40,679 nt of DNA from Deltaproteobacteria bacterium (GTDB lineage Bacteria > Myxococcota_A > UBA9042 > DTJE01), in assembly GCA_016875475.1 (NCBI GenBank), contig VGRB01000003.1:1-40679 (forward strand), read 5' to 3'. The translations under genes were made by a program, and so were the position numbers. The notes under the pieces were generated by a model that saw only the letters and a list, made by a program, of their open reading frames with translations, searched no databases and had not been told where the DNA came from. Each line of letters opens with the position of its first letter. Position 1 is the first letter of the stretch. This document shows, in pieces, positions 1-10,055 of this stretch.

Positions 1-12
1 GGGGCCACGGCC

Positions 13-279
13 CTACTCCGATGGGTTCTTCGGCAGGATCCCCTGGTCCTTGAGGAGGAGCAGGAACTCGCGCACGTCCCGGTCGAGGTCGTCGGAGGGA
101 CCGACCTCGAAGCGCTTCGCCAGCTCCTTCCGCACGCCCTCCGCGTCGAGCCCCTGCTTCAGCAGTTCCAGGATGGCCCGGCCGGTCTCGTTCGCGCTGA
201 AGGTCGAGCCCGTGTAGGGGTCGAACAGGAACCCCGAATCGCTGACCGCCAGGTTCCTGAGCCGGGTCGCGACGTCCAT
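13..279 (-). CDS. PqqD-like protein of the HPr-rel-A type
   Basis: 88 residues. The body (MDVATRLRNLAVSDSGFLFD, then PYTGSTFSANETG near residues 21-33, and a C-terminal DVREFLLLLKDQGIL helix) follows the small PqqD-related family found in HPr-rel-A gene sets. PqqD relatives are winged-helix carriers that bind peptides or partner enzymes; the biochemical role of this subfamily is not established. The ATG at 279 is preceded by a good GGGAGG ribosome site. The gene is the first of its transcription unit and runs toward the window edge, so partners (for example an HprK-related kinase) would lie outside the window. A sigma-54-type promoter and two palindromic sites lie upstream, which points to control by the neighbouring enhancer-binding protein. 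Family assignment is fairly confident; function is inferred. Confidence 0.78.
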   Translation of the reverse strand: MDVATRLRNLAVSDSGFLFDPYTGSTFSANETGRAILELLKQGLDAEGVRKELAKRFEVGPSDDLDRDVREFLLLLKDQGILPKNPSE

Positions 280-332
280 GCCGCACCTCCCTGGACGGGG
301 GTCCGGTCCCCGTCCCCAGGGCACCGGCCTAG

Positions 333-348
333 TGCACGGGACGTGCCA
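333..348 (-). promoter_or_regulatory. Sigma-54 (-24/-12) promoter of the PqqD-like gene
   Basis: Read on the minus strand the site is TGGCACGTCCCGTGCA, which matches the consensus TGGCACGNNNNTTGCW at every fixed position but one. The invariant GG and GC are exactly 10 bases apart. Transcription would start near 322, giving a leader of about 43 nt before the ATG at 279. Caution: the element also contains the inverted repeat GCACG-TCC-CGTGC, so a different DNA-binding protein is a possible alternative. Confidence 0.7.
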
Positions 349-392
349 CCGCCGAACCCCCCGGAACCACGCAAGTTCACCGCCGGGGAGAT

Positions 393-408
393 GTAGCATT
401 CCTGCTAC
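393..408. promoter_or_regulatory. Palindromic activator site 1, GTAGC-N6-GCTAC
   Basis: Perfect inverted repeat with 5-bp arms and a 6-bp spacer (attcct). Its centre lies about 79 bp upstream of the predicted sigma-54 start, a normal distance for an enhancer site. It is 30 bp centre to centre from site 2, about three helical turns, so both would face the same side of the DNA. Confidence 0.65.
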
Positions 409-422
409 CATGGATCGGCAAT

Positions 423-434
423 GTAGCGATTGCG

Positions 435-438
<4 letters not shown>
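423..438. promoter_or_regulatory. Palindromic activator site 2, GTAGC-N6-GCTAC
   Basis: Same arms and spacing as site 1, with spacer gattgc. It straddles the stop codon (435-437) of the enhancer-binding protein gene. Its centre is about 109 bp upstream of the predicted sigma-54 start of the PqqD-like gene. Confidence 0.65.
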
Positions 439-1652
<1,214 letters not shown>

Positions 1653-1664
1653 CGCGGGGGTATG

Positions 1665-1680
1665 GTAGCAGGATCGCTAC
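1665..1680. promoter_or_regulatory. Palindromic site 3, GTAGC-N6-GCTAC, before the enhancer-binding protein gene
   Basis: Third copy of the palindrome seen at 393-408 and 423-438, with spacer aggatc. It lies 13-28 bp upstream of the regulator start codon and overlaps the likely core promoter. Binding here would be expected to repress rather than activate, so autorepression is the simplest reading (inference). Confidence 0.6.
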
Positions 1681-1712
1681 ACGAGGTCTTCGGACCCTTC
1701 CGGCCCGTCCCG

Positions 1713-2215
1713 CTACACCAGGTCTTCCAGCCTCACCGTCTCTTCCAGGTGCTTCGGCCCGCTCGAGTCGGCGTGCAGGAACGGCAGGTTCACGTCGTAC
1801 GACCCGGCGCCGGACATCAGCGCCTCGACCGCCTTCCGCGCCGCCCCGGCGATCCGCTCCCGCGCGTTCGGATCGCCGGCCGCGTCGAGCCCCGTCTTCG
1901 CCCTGAAGCGCCCGCAGAGCACCGAAACCAGCCGGGCCTCGGCCTCGGCCCCGCTCCCCCGGAACTGCCCGCGCGGGGTGCGGACGTCGATTCCGGACAT
2001 CGCGAACGACGTGCTCGTGCTCGCGCTCGTCGTCCCCTGCCCCGCGGCGCCGGCCTGCCCGAGCATCTGCCGGACGAGGTCGACCGTCGCCGGGTCCGTT
2101 CCCGCGTTCCGGAGCTGATCCAGGGCAGCGCCGAACGGATCGCCGCGGCCGGGAGCAGGCGGATCGGCGACGGGCGCCGCGGCCCGCCCGGCCGCCGGCT
2201 CGACCACCGGTTCGG
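1713..2215 (-). pseudogene. Hsp70 (DnaK) fragment
   Basis: The C-terminal 70 or so residues of this frame, with TGLDAAGDPNARERIAGAAR, YDVNLPFLHADSSGPKHLEE and a final EDLV, align with the middle of the DnaK ATPase region (compare the DVNLPYITAD-x-x-GPKH motif and the following LTRAKFE-L). The chain then stops where DnaK would continue for about 300 residues. The part before it (an Ala/Pro/Gly-rich stretch and DPFGAALDQLRNAGTDPATV) does not look like DnaK, and no ATPase phosphate-binding motifs are present. An ATG at 2000 would give a 95-residue product. The 5' edge is uncertain because the frame runs into the tcmP remnant. The 3' end is partly duplicated 36 bp further on. A remnant is more likely than a working protein. 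Confidence 0.5.
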
Positions 2216-2219
2216 CGCG

Positions 2220-3002
2220 ATCGTCCGCGACTACGCCCAGGAGTACTCGAGGATCCTCTCGAATCAGGCGAATCCAGCCTTTCATCACGTGTACATCGAC
2301 GGGTTCTCCGGCCCGGGCGTCCACATGGTCAAGAAGACCGGCGAGTTCGTGCTGGGGAGTCCGCTGAACGCCCTCGGGATCGTGCCTCCGTTTCGCGAGC
2401 ACTACCTCATCGACCTCGACGGCGACAAGGTCGAGAACCTGCGAGCGCTCGTGGGTAGCCGGTCCGACGTGCACCTCTTCACCGGCGACTGCAACAAGAT
2501 CCTCCTGGAGCGGGTGTTCCCCAACGTGCGTTGGGACCAATACAGGCGGGGCCTGTGCCTGCTCGATCCCTACGGACTCCACCTCGATTGGGAGGTTCTC
2601 GCAACGGCCGGAAGGATGCGGACCATGGACGTCTTCCTGAACTTCCCCACCATGGACATGAACCGGAATGCGCTCTGGAGGAGCCCGGGAGGCGTCGCGA
2701 CCGAAGACCTGGCGCGGATGACTGCCTTCTGGGGCGATGAGTCGTGGCAGGCACAGGCCTACAGGCCGGTGCCGCAACTCGGGCTCTTCGGTGACGTCGA
2801 CACCGAGAAGGCCTCAAACGACGAGATCGCAGAGGCATTCCGCAAACGTCTTCGCGATGTTGCCGGATTCGCCTACGTCCCGAAGCCAATCCCAATGCGA
2901 AACTCGACGCGTGCCGTGGTGTACTACCTGTTCTTCGCCAGCCACAAGAGCGTGGCGACGAAGATCATCGAACACATCTTTGAACGCTACGGGAGGATGT
3001 AG
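2220..3002 (+). pseudogene. tcmP: Three-Cys-motif partner protein TcmP, 5'-truncated
   Basis: From IVRDYAQEYSRILSNQ onward the reading frame matches the TcmP family throughout: YIDGFSGPG, GSPLNALGIVPPFREHYLID, LCLLDPYGLHLDW, FLNFPTMDMN, and the ending [20 protein letters not shown]. The usual first 15-20 residues and a start codon are missing: upstream of 2220 the frame continues into unrelated Gly/Arg/Pro-rich sequence, and the first in-frame ATG (2325) lies inside conserved sequence. The G+C content drops visibly here compared with flanking genes, which suggests transfer. TcmP genes are typically paired with a DUF5131 three-Cys protein, which follows here after a one-base gap. The function of the pair is not established. 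Confidence 0.75.
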
Positions 3003-3003
3003 C

Positions 3004-3526
3004 ATGGCTCAGTCGTCCATCGAGTGGACGGAGTTCACGTGGAATCCGGTTACGGGCTGCACGAAGATCAGTTCGGGGTGTCGCAACTGTTACGCGGAAG
3101 TGATGACGCGGCGCCTCGAGGGAATGGGCCAGCCGAACTACCGAAACGGGTTCATGGTCACTCTGCACGACGCCATGGTCGACCGTCCATTGAGTTGGAC
3201 CAGACCATCGATGGTCTTCGTGAACTCGATGTCCGATGCTCGGACCTTTGCCCGACCTGGATCTGACCGGGATCGACTGGGTCATCGCTGGCGGCGAATC
3301 CGGACGCGGGGCACGCCCGATGGACGGGGCATGGGTGCTCGAGATCAGGGACAGGTGCACGGCTGCCGGAGTGCCGTTCTTCTTCAAGCAGTGGGGCGGA
3401 TGGCCCAAGAAGAAGGCGGGGCGATTGCTCGACGGCCGAACCTGGGATCAGATGCCTGTCCCGAGGGCGGCGCCCCGATCCGCGCCGTGCGTGCCGTTCA
3501 ACGCGTCGCGGCCTTCATCTCGGTGA
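3004..3526 (+). pseudogene. DUF5131 (phage Gp37/Gp68) three-Cys-motif protein, deleted and frameshifted
   Basis: The ATG at 3004 follows a GGGAGG site and the tcmP stop. The first frame has the N-terminal signature [20 protein letters not shown] with the three cysteines ([11 protein letters not shown]) and runs to FVNSMSD at about 3237. The family C-terminus then appears in another frame ([42 protein letters not shown]). Roughly 80-100 codons expected between these two blocks are absent, and the junction shifts the frame, so the gene cannot make a normal product. The 3' end overlaps the end of trpA on the opposite strand by about 29 bp. Confidence 0.78.
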
Positions 3527-4304
3527 CGAAGGTCAGGACGTCCGCGCGCATCGCGGCCGGGTCCCCCAGGTGGGACTCCACGCGCGCCACCACGGCGGAT
3601 CCGGAGATCGCGCCCGCGGCGCCCGCGGCGATCGCGGCGCGCACGTGCTCCGGACTCGAGATGCCGAAGCCCAGCAGCGCGGGAGGTGCGCCGAGGCCGG
3701 CGAGTCGGTCGAGCAGGGCGCGGTGGCCCGTTGCGGCCCGCTCGTCCGCACCCGTGACGCCCGTACGGGTCACGACGTACGTGTAGGCCGCGCCCAGCCG
3801 CGCCACGTCCGCGAGGTGGGCGTCGGGGCTGTTCGGCGCCGCGATCAGGACCGGCGCCACGCCCGCGGCCCGCGCGGCGGCGGCGTACGGCGCGGCCTCG
3901 ACCGTGGGCACGTCCGCCACCAGCACGGAATCCACCCCCGCCACGGCCGCCGCGGCGTAGAACGCCTCCCGGCCCGGCGCCTCCACGAGGTTCGCATAGA
4001 CCAGCAGGCCGACCGGCACGTCGGGCCGGCGCGCGCGGAACGCGGCGACCAGCCCGAGGCAGTCGCGCGGACGCGCGCCCGCGGCCAGCGCGCGAAGGTC
4101 CGCGGCCTGGATCGCCGGCCCGTCCGCGACCGGGTCGGAGAACGGGATCCCGAGTTCCAGGGCGTCCGCGCCGCCGTCCGCGAGCGCGAACAGCAGGTCG
4201 AGGCTCGTCGCCGGATCCGGGTCGCCGAGCACGAGGAACGGCACGAACGCGCCCTCCCCGGCCGCGGCCAGGCGCGCGAACATGGCGTCGTAGCGCGTGG
4301 TCAT
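3498..4304 (-). CDS. trpA: Tryptophan synthase alpha chain
   Basis: 268 residues, normal family length. TrpA cleaves indole-3-glycerol phosphate to indole and glyceraldehyde 3-phosphate, and passes indole to TrpB inside the alpha2-beta2 complex. The catalytic Glu and Asp are visible in [18 protein letters not shown], and the phosphate-binding end in [20 protein letters not shown]. The ATG at 4304 overlaps the trpB stop by 4 bp (ATGA); the upstream G7 tract can serve as ribosome site. It is the last gene of the twelve-gene aro/trp block and ends against the decayed DUF5131 gene. Confidence 0.97.
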   Translation of the reverse strand: MTTRYDAMFARLAAAGEGAFVPFLVLGDPDPATSLDLLFALADGGADALELGIPFSDPVADGPAIQAADLRALAAGARPRDCLGLVAAFRARRPDVPVGLLVYANLVEAPGREAFYAAAAVAGVDSVLVADVPTVEAAPYAAAARAAGVAPVLIAAPNSPDAHLADVARLGAAYTYVVTRTGVTGADERAATGHRALLDRLAGLGAPPALLGFGISSPEHVRAAIAAGAAGAISGSAVVARVESHLGDPAAMRADVLTFVTEMKAATR

Positions 4305-5500
4305 GGTCGCCCCCCCGCTCCGCCGAGCCGGCCCGAGAGCTGCGCGAGGTCCTTGTCGCCGCGGCCGGACAGGTTGACGAGCAGGACCGTGTCCCGGTCG
4401 GCCGCGGCGGCCATCTTCAGCGCGTGGGCCAGCGCGTGAGCGGACTCGACCGCGGGCAGGATGCCTTCGGCCTCGGCCAGCCTGCGGAACGCGTCCACCG
4501 CCTCGTCGTCGGTCGCGCCGACGTACTCGGCGCGGCCCGTGGCCTTGAGGTGCGCGTGCTCGGGGCCGACGCCGGGGTAGTCGAGCCCGGCCGCGATCGA
4601 GAACGACTCCTCGACCTGGCCGTCCTCGTCCTGGAGCACGAGGCTGTACGCGCCGTGAAGCACGCCGGGCCGGCCCTTCCGGAGCGTCGCGCCGTGGTGC
4701 GCCGTGTGCAGGCCGCGGCCCGCCGGCTCGACCCCGACCAGCCGGACGTCCGGATCGCCCAGGAAGTCCGAGAAGATCCCCATCGCGTTCGACCCGCCGC
4801 CCACGCACGCGACGACCGCGTCCGGCAGGCGGCCCTCGGCCTCCAGCACCTGCCGCCGCGCCTCGCGGCCGATCACCCGCTGGAACTCGCGGACCATGGT
4901 CGGGTACGGGTGGGGCCCGGCCACCGTGCCGAGCAGGTAGTGCGTGGTCTCGAAGGACCCGGCCCAGTCGCGCAGCGCCTCGTTGATCGCGTCCTTGAGC
5001 GTGCGCGCGCCCTGCGTCACCGCGACGACCTCGGCCCCGAGCAGGCGCATGCGCAGGACGTTCGCCTGCTGCCGCTCGACGTCCTTCTCGCCCATGTAGA
5101 TGCGGGTGGTCATGCCGAAGAGCGCCCCGGCCATGGCGGTCGCGACGCCGTGCTGGCCGGCCCCGGTCTCCGCGATGAGGCGGGTCTTCCCCCCCCGGCG
5201 CGCGAGCAGGGCCTGGGCGAGCACCTGGTTCGTCTTGTGCGCGCCGCCGTGCAGCAGGTCCTCGCGCTTCAGGCAGAGCCTCGCGCGCGTTCCCTCGGCG
5301 ATGCGGCGGCAGCGGTACAGCGGCGTCGGCCGCCCGGCCCAGTCGCGGAGCAGCGCGTCCAGCTCCGCCGCGAACGCGGGGTCCTCCCGCGAGTCCAGGA
5401 ACGCGGCCTCGAGCGCCTCGAGCGCGGGCAGCAGAACCTGGGGCACGAAGCAGCCGCCGAACTCACCGAACCGGCCCGATTGCCTCATCTTGAGCCCCAT
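4301..5500 (-). CDS. trpB: Tryptophan synthase beta chain
   Basis: 399 residues from the ATG at 5500, or 395 from a second ATG at 5488 ([17 protein letters not shown]), which matches the usual start of the family. TrpB is the PLP enzyme that condenses indole with serine. The PLP lysine is in HGGAHKTNQ and the phosphate clamp in [10 protein letters not shown]. The start lies inside the 3' end of trpCF (overlap about 38 bp) and the stop overlaps trpA by 4 bp. It is the classic TrpB1 type, next to trpA. Confidence 0.97.
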   Translation of the reverse strand: MGLKMRQSGRFGEFGGCFVPQVLLPALEALEAAFLDSREDPAFAAELDALLRDWAGRPTPLYRCRRIAEGTRARLCLKREDLLHGGAHKTNQVLAQALLARRGGKTRLIAETGAGQHGVATAMAGALFGMTTRIYMGEKDVERQQANVLRMRLLGAEVVAVTQGARTLKDAINEALRDWAGSFETTHYLLGTVAGPHPYPTMVREFQRVIGREARRQVLEAEGRLPDAVVACVGGGSNAMGIFSDFLGDPDVRLVGVEPAGRGLHTAHHGATLRKGRPGVLHGAYSLVLQDEDGQVEESFSIAAGLDYPGVGPEHAHLKATGRAEYVGATDDEAVDAFRRLAEAEGILPAVESAHALAHALKMAAAADRDTVLLVNLSGRGDKDLAQLSGRLGGAGGRP

Positions 5501-6911
5501 CCGCGCCGCGACGCCGCGGGACCTGCCGCGCCGTCCCGGCGCGGCCGTTTCCGCGCAGGACACCGAAGAACGCCGCGATCCGCGCCCCGTCCTTGATCCC
5601 CGGCGCCGCCTCCACGCCCGACGACACGTCCAGGGCCCAGCACCCGAGCGCGTCCGCGGTCGCGGCATTCGCGGGCGAGAGCCCCCCCGCGAGCACGATC
5701 CGGTTGCGCCCGGCCGCCGGGACGAGCGACCAGTCGAACGCGCGGCCCGTGCCGCCCGCCAGCGCCGCGTCCGCCGTGTCGAGGAGGACGCGGTCCGCCC
5801 CGCACGCCGCGAGGTCCGGCGGCGCGTCCCCGACGCGTACGACCTTCCACACCTCGCACCCGGCCGGCAGCAGCGGCCGGAGCGCGGAGACGTACGCCTC
5901 GTCCTCGCGGCCGTGGAGCTGGACCGCGGCGAGGTCGAGCGAGCGCGCCGCCTCCGCGACCGCCCCGGCCTCCTCGTCCACGAACACGCCGACCCAGGCC
6001 AGTCCGGGCGCGCCGTCGCGGACCTCCCGGGCGCGGTCGGGCGTCAGCCGCCGCGGGGACGGCGCGAGGACGAGCCCGCCGTGCGTCGCACCCGACCGGA
6101 AGGCCGCCGCGGCGTCGTCCGGCCGGGTCAGCCCGCAGACCTTCGCGCGGCCGAAGACCAGCTCGCGGACCGCGCGCCCGAGGTCCGGCCGCGTCATCAG
6201 GGAGGTGCCGACCAGGAAGGCGTCCGCGAGCGGCCGGAGGTCGCGCACGTCCGCCCGGTCCCGGACCCCGGACTCGCACACGAGCGCGACCCCGGGCGGC
6301 ACGAGCGGGGCGAGCCGCCTCGTCACGTCGAGGTCCACCGCGAGCGTGCGGAAGTCGCGGTTGTTCACGCCGACGATCCGCGCGCCGAGCGCGACCGCGT
6401 CCGAAAGCTCCGCCTCGTCGTGCACCTCGACGACGCAGTCCATGGCAAGCCGGTCCGCGGCCGCCGTGCACGCCGCGATCGCGGCCGGCTCGAGCACCGA
6501 CCGCATCAGCAGCACCGCGTCCGCGCCGTGGAGCCGCGCCTCGAAGACCTGGTACGGGTCCACGGTGAAGTCCTTGCACAGGACCGGCACGGGCACGCAG
6601 GCGCGGACCGCGGCCACGTGGTCGAGCGAGCCGCCGAACCACGGCGCGTCCGCGAGCACCGACACCGCGTCGGCGAAGGGCGCGTATTCCTTCGCGATCC
6701 CGACCGGATCGTAGTCCGGACGGATCGTGCCCTTCGACGGCGACGCCCGCTTGCACTCGAGGACGAACCCGGTCCGCGGGGCGCGGAGCGCGGCATCCAG
6801 GCTCCGGTCGGACGGCGCGAGCGCGTCCGCGAACGAGGCGAGCGGGCGGGCGGCCTTGCGCGCCGCGACCTCCGCGCGCTTGCCCTCGACGATCCGCTCG
6901 ATCACCGTCAT
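5463..6911 (-). CDS. trpCF: Bifunctional indole-3-glycerol-phosphate synthase / phosphoribosylanthranilate isomerase
   Basis: 482 residues. TrpC domain, residues 1-253: [28 protein letters not shown] and CESGV carry the catalytic Lys, Glu and Asn residues. TrpF domain from about residue 255: [11 protein letters not shown] with the catalytic Cys, [28 protein letters not shown] and [14 protein letters not shown]. The order TrpC then TrpF is that of the E. coli fusion, but there is almost no linker. A tail of about 25 residues after FFGVLR is extra and overlaps the start of trpB. The ATG at 6911 overlaps the trpD stop by 4 bp. Confidence 0.96.
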   Translation of the reverse strand: MTVIERIVEGKRAEVAARKAARPLASFADALAPSDRSLDAALRAPRTGFVLECKRASPSKGTIRPDYDPVGIAKEYAPFADAVSVLADAPWFGGSLDHVAAVRACVPVPVLCKDFTVDPYQVFEARLHGADAVLLMRSVLEPAAIAACTAAADRLAMDCVVEVHDEAELSDAVALGARIVGVNNRDFRTLAVDLDVTRRLAPLVPPGVALVCESGVRDRADVRDLRPLADAFLVGTSLMTRPDLGRAVRELVFGRAKVCGLTRPDDAAAAFRSGATHGGLVLAPSPRRLTPDRAREVRDGAPGLAWVGVFVDEEAGAVAEAARSLDLAAVQLHGREDEAYVSALRPLLPAGCEVWKVVRVGDAPPDLAACGADRVLLDTADAALAGGTGRAFDWSLVPAAGRNRIVLAGGLSPANAATADALGCWALDVSSGVEAAPGIKDGARIAAFFGVLRGNGRAGTARQVPRRRGADGAQDEAIGPVR

Positions 6912-7888
6912 CGGGCCGCACCGTCGTTCGACCGCTCCACCCACCGGCGCAGCCGCGCGGCCGCGCGGCCGGACCGCAGCACGTCGAGCGCCGAGGCCAC
7001 GCCGCAGGGCCAGTCGGCGGCGCGGCCGGACACCCAGAGGAGCGCGCCCGCGTTCATCGCAACCGCGGCGCGCTGCGCTTCCGTCCCCCCCCCGCCGGCG
7101 AGGTCGCCGAGCCACGCGGCGTTCTCAGCGGCCGTGCCGCCGGCCAGCGCCGACAGCGGCGCCCGCGCGATCCCGCACGCCTCCGGCGCGAGGGTCAGGC
7201 GGGTCGTCCGCCCGTCCAGCAGGAGTACGGCCTGCGTGTCCGCGTGCAGGGCGATCTCGTCGAGTCCGCCGCCGTGCACGACCAGCGCGCCCTCGCACCC
7301 GAGCCGCGCGAGCGTCGCGGCAACCGGCTCGCAGAGCCCGGGATCATAGACTCCGACGACCTGCCACCGGGGCCGCGCCGGGTTCGACAACGGCCCGATC
7401 ACGTTGAAGATGGTGCGCCCCCCGAGCCTCCGGCGAACCGGCGCGGCGTGCCGCGTCCCCGCGTGGTAGAGCGGCGCGTACAGGAAGCAGATGCCGACCT
7501 CGCGCAGCGTGTCCGCCGCCTCCCCGGGTGACTGGTCGATCCGGACCCCGCACGCCTCGATCACGTCCGCGGATCCGCACCGCGACGAGATCGACCGGTT
7601 GCCGTGCTTCGCGACGGGCACGCCGGCCTCCGCCGCGACCAGGGCAGCCGCGGTCGATATGTTCAGAGTCCCCCCTCCGTCCCCCCCGGTGCCACAGGTG
7701 TCCGCGACCGCGAGGTCCCCGATCGGCACCGGGACCGCGGCCTCGCGCAGGGCCATCGCCGCCCCGGCGATCTCCTCCGCGGTCTCGCCGCGCGCGCGCA
7801 ACGTCACCAGGACCTCGGCGATCTCCAGCTCGCACGCGTCGCCGCGGACGATGCGGCGGAACGCCTCGGCGGCCTCGTGCTCGGTCAT
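6908..7888 (-). CDS. trpD: Anthranilate phosphoribosyltransferase
   Basis: 326 residues. It transfers phosphoribose from PRPP to anthranilate. The PRPP and anthranilate site reads DTCGTGGDGGGTLNIST, followed by AKHGNRSISSRCGSADVIEACG and FNVIGPLSNPARP. It overlaps trpG upstream (7885-7888) and trpCF downstream (6908-6911) by 4 bp each. A run of nine G (7085-7093 on the plus strand as C9) encodes part of a four-Gly stretch (LAGGGGTEAQ) near the C-terminus and is a possible slippage site. TrpD is a separate gene here, not fused to TrpG. Confidence 0.97.
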   Translation of the reverse strand: MTEHEAAEAFRRIVRGDACELEIAEVLVTLRARGETAEEIAGAAMALREAAVPVPIGDLAVADTCGTGGDGGGTLNISTAAALVAAEAGVPVAKHGNRSISSRCGSADVIEACGVRIDQSPGEAADTLREVGICFLYAPLYHAGTRHAAPVRRRLGGRTIFNVIGPLSNPARPRWQVVGVYDPGLCEPVAATLARLGCEGALVVHGGGLDEIALHADTQAVLLLDGRTTRLTLAPEACGIARAPLSALAGGTAAENAAWLGDLAGGGGTEAQRAAVAMNAGALLWVSGRAADWPCGVASALDVLRSGRAAARLRRWVERSNDGAAR

Positions 7889-8493
7889 CCCGCCCCCCCG
7901 TCGCACCGGCGGGTCGCCCACGCGAGCACGTTGTCCACGATCCCGCCCCCCTCGGGCGTCAGCACGGACTCCGGGTGGAACTGGACGCCCGCGACCGGCC
8001 AGGACACGTGCTCGACCGCCATCACCAGGTCGCCGCAGCGCGCGGTGACGCGCAGGTCGTCCGGCACGCGGTGCGCCACGAGGGAATGGTACCGGCCCGC
8101 GCGGAGCGGGGACGGCAGGCCCTCGAAGATCCCGCGGCCGTCGTGCGTCACGGCCGCGGCCTTCCCGTGCAGGACCTCGCCCGCCGGGCCGACCACGCCC
8201 CCGAACGCCTCCACGATCGCCTGGTGCCCCAGGCAGACCCCGAAGACCCCGACGCGGCCCCGGATCGCGCGCACCAGCGGCACGGTGCAGCCCGCGCCGG
8301 CGGGGCAGCCGGGCCCCGGCGACAGCACCACGAGGGACGGCCGCGGAAGCGACACGGCGAGCCGCTCCGCCTCCTCCACGGCCAGGTCGTTCCGCCATAC
8401 CTCGACCGCGCACCCGCGGGACCTCAGGTCGTGGACCAGGTTGAACGTGAACGAGTCGAAGTTGTCGATGAGCAGCACGCCGGGCGCGGTCAT
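7885..8493 (-). CDS. trpG: Anthranilate synthase glutamine amidotransferase subunit
   Basis: 202 residues. It hydrolyses glutamine and delivers ammonia to TrpE. LLIDNFDSFTFNLVHDL at the start, LSPGPGCPAGAG, the catalytic Cys in GVFGVCLGHQAI, and the His-Glu pair in VQFHPESVLTPEG are all present. Such subunits can also serve para-aminobenzoate synthesis; position between trpE and trpD favours tryptophan. The start overlaps trpE by 4 bp, with a G8 tract as likely ribosome site. Confidence 0.96.
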   Translation of the reverse strand: MTAPGVLLIDNFDSFTFNLVHDLRSRGCAVEVWRNDLAVEEAERLAVSLPRPSLVVLSPGPGCPAGAGCTVPLVRAIRGRVGVFGVCLGHQAIVEAFGGVVGPAGEVLHGKAAAVTHDGRGIFEGLPSPLRAGRYHSLVAHRVPDDLRVTARCGDLVMAVEHVSWPVAGVQFHPESVLTPEGGGIVDNVLAWATRRCDGGAG

Positions 8494-10055
8494 GGCGTCC
8501 CCCCCCCGGCCTCCGCGATCGCGGCGAGGACCGCGTTCGCCTTCCGGCGCGTCTCGTCCGCCTCGGCCTCCGGATCCGAATCGAAGACCACGCCCGCCCC
8601 CGCCCGCACCCCCGCCGTGCCGTCGCGCACCACCGCGGACCGGATCACGATCCCGGTGTCCATCCGCCCGTCCGCCGCGAGGTAGCCGACCGCGCCGCCG
8701 TACGGCCCACGCCGCGTCCGCTCGTGCACCCGCAGCAGGCGCGCGGCCTCGATCTTGGGCGCGCCGGTGAGCGTCCCCATCGGCAGCGACGCGACCAGCG
8801 CGGCGAGCGCGTCGAGGTCGGGCCGAAGCTCCCCTGACACGGTCGAGACGAGGTGCATCACGTGCGAGTACCGCTCGACCGCCAGCAGCGAGTCCAGCCG
8901 CCGCGTGCCGGGCACGCAGACCCGCGCGACGTCGTTCCGCGCGAGGTCCACGAGCATCATGTGCTCGGCCACCTCCTTGGGGTGGGTGCGAAGCTCGGCC
9001 TCGATCCGGCCGTCCGTGTCCGGGTCCGGCCCGCGCCGCCGCGTCCCCGCGATCGGCCGGATCTCGACCCGCCGGTCCGACCCGACCCGCACCGCGGTCT
9101 CGGGCGAGGCGCCGAACAGAACCCCCGAGGACGCGGCCAGGTAGAACATGTACGGGCTCGGGTTCAGGTCGCGAAGCGCCCCGTACGCCGCGAGCGGCGC
9201 GGGGCAAGGCAGGGAGAACGTGCGGGAAGGGACGATCTGGAACACGTCGCCGGCCACGATGTGCCCCTTCAGCCGCTCGACGAGAGCGGCGTACTCCGCG
9301 TCGCAGAGGTCGGCCCGGACCGACGCGCCCTCGGCCCGCGCCGTCGCCTCCGGCGCGGGCCGCCCGGTTCGAACGGGACGGGCGCGTGCGGGCCGGCGGG
9401 CCACCTCGTCGCTCAGCTCCGCCACCGCAGCCGCCGCCCGGGCGGTCTCGCCCGCGCCGAACGCGACCGCCACGACCGTGGCGCGGGCGTGCCGGTGGTG
9501 CACCCAGACCATCCGGTCCGCCAGCACCATCTCGAAGTCCGGCCACCCGAGCGGGTCGGAGGCGGACTCCGGCAGCCGCTCGAACACGCCGATCAGGTCG
9601 TAGCCGAACACCCCGGCGATGATCGGCCCGTACCCCTCGGGCCCCGACACGGGCAGGTAGCGCGTCAGCGCGCGCAGGACGTCCATCGGCGACGGAGCCT
9701 TGAGCCGCGCCTCGTCCTCCCCCCCCGGCGGAGGCTGGAACCGCGCGACGAGCCCGTCGGCCCCGTCCGCCGCGACCTCGGAGGCGATCCCGGTCAGGCT
9801 CTCCGCGAGCCACGGGAGCAGCGCCGCCCCGTTCGACGACAGCGCCCGGACCTCGACCTCCCTGCCCCGGCACGCGATGCGCAGCGCCGCGCCCGCGACG
9901 ATCAGGCTCCGCTCGCCGTGACGCGCCGTGGTGTCGCCCGACTCGAGCAGCAGCGTGTCCGTCCTGGTGCCGTTCGCCGAGAGGGCGGCGTACAGCGCGA
10001 GGGGGTCCGGCTGGACCGGCAGGGATCGGACCAGCACCTCAGCGTGCGCGGTCAC
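8490..10055 (-). CDS. trpE: Anthranilate synthase component I
   Basis: 521 residues from a GTG that overlaps the aroF stop by 4 bp (GTGA). It converts chorismate to anthranilate with TrpG. The feedback motif LLES (residues 36-39) that binds tryptophan is kept, so the enzyme should be feedback-inhibited. The chorismate-binding part shows IRPIAGTRRRG, LRTHPKEVAEHMMLVDLARND, YSHVMHLVSTV, GTLTGAPKIEAARLL and RAGAGVVFDSDPEAE. The upstream tract GGGGGGGAGG is a good ribosome site. TrpE stands at the chorismate branch point, directly after the common aromatic genes. Confidence 0.97.
   Translation of the reverse strand: MTAHAEVLVRSLPVQPDPLALYAALSANGTRTDTLLLESGDTTARHGERSLIVAGAALRIACRGREVEVRALSSNGAALLPWLAESLTGIASEVAADGADGLVARFQPPPGGEDEARLKAPSPMDVLRALTRYLPVSGPEGYGPIIAGVFGYDLIGVFERLPESASDPLGWPDFEMVLADRMVWVHHRHARATVVAVAFGAGETARAAAAVAELSDEVARRPARARPVRTGRPAPEATARAEGASVRADLCDAEYAALVERLKGHIVAGDVFQIVPSRTFSLPCPAPLAAYGALRDLNPSPYMFYLAASSGVLFGASPETAVRVGSDRRVEIRPIAGTRRRGPDPDTDGRIEAELRTHPKEVAEHMMLVDLARNDVARVCVPGTRRLDSLLAVERYSHVMHLVSTVSGELRPDLDALAALVASLPMGTLTGAPKIEAARLLRVHERTRRGPYGGAVGYLAADGRMDTGIVIRSAVVRDGTAGVRAGAGVVFDSDPEAEADETRRKANAVLAAIAEAGGGTP

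Noticed and set aside
333-348. Plus-strand promoter reading toward the enhancer-binding protein gene
   Set aside because: The element is nearly symmetrical, but only the minus-strand reading keeps GG-N10-GC with TGGCAC, and only there does a gene follow.
2001-2777. Minus-strand extension of the Hsp70-fragment frame across tcmP
   Set aside because: Opposite conserved TcmP sequence and without recognisable motifs beyond about 2215.
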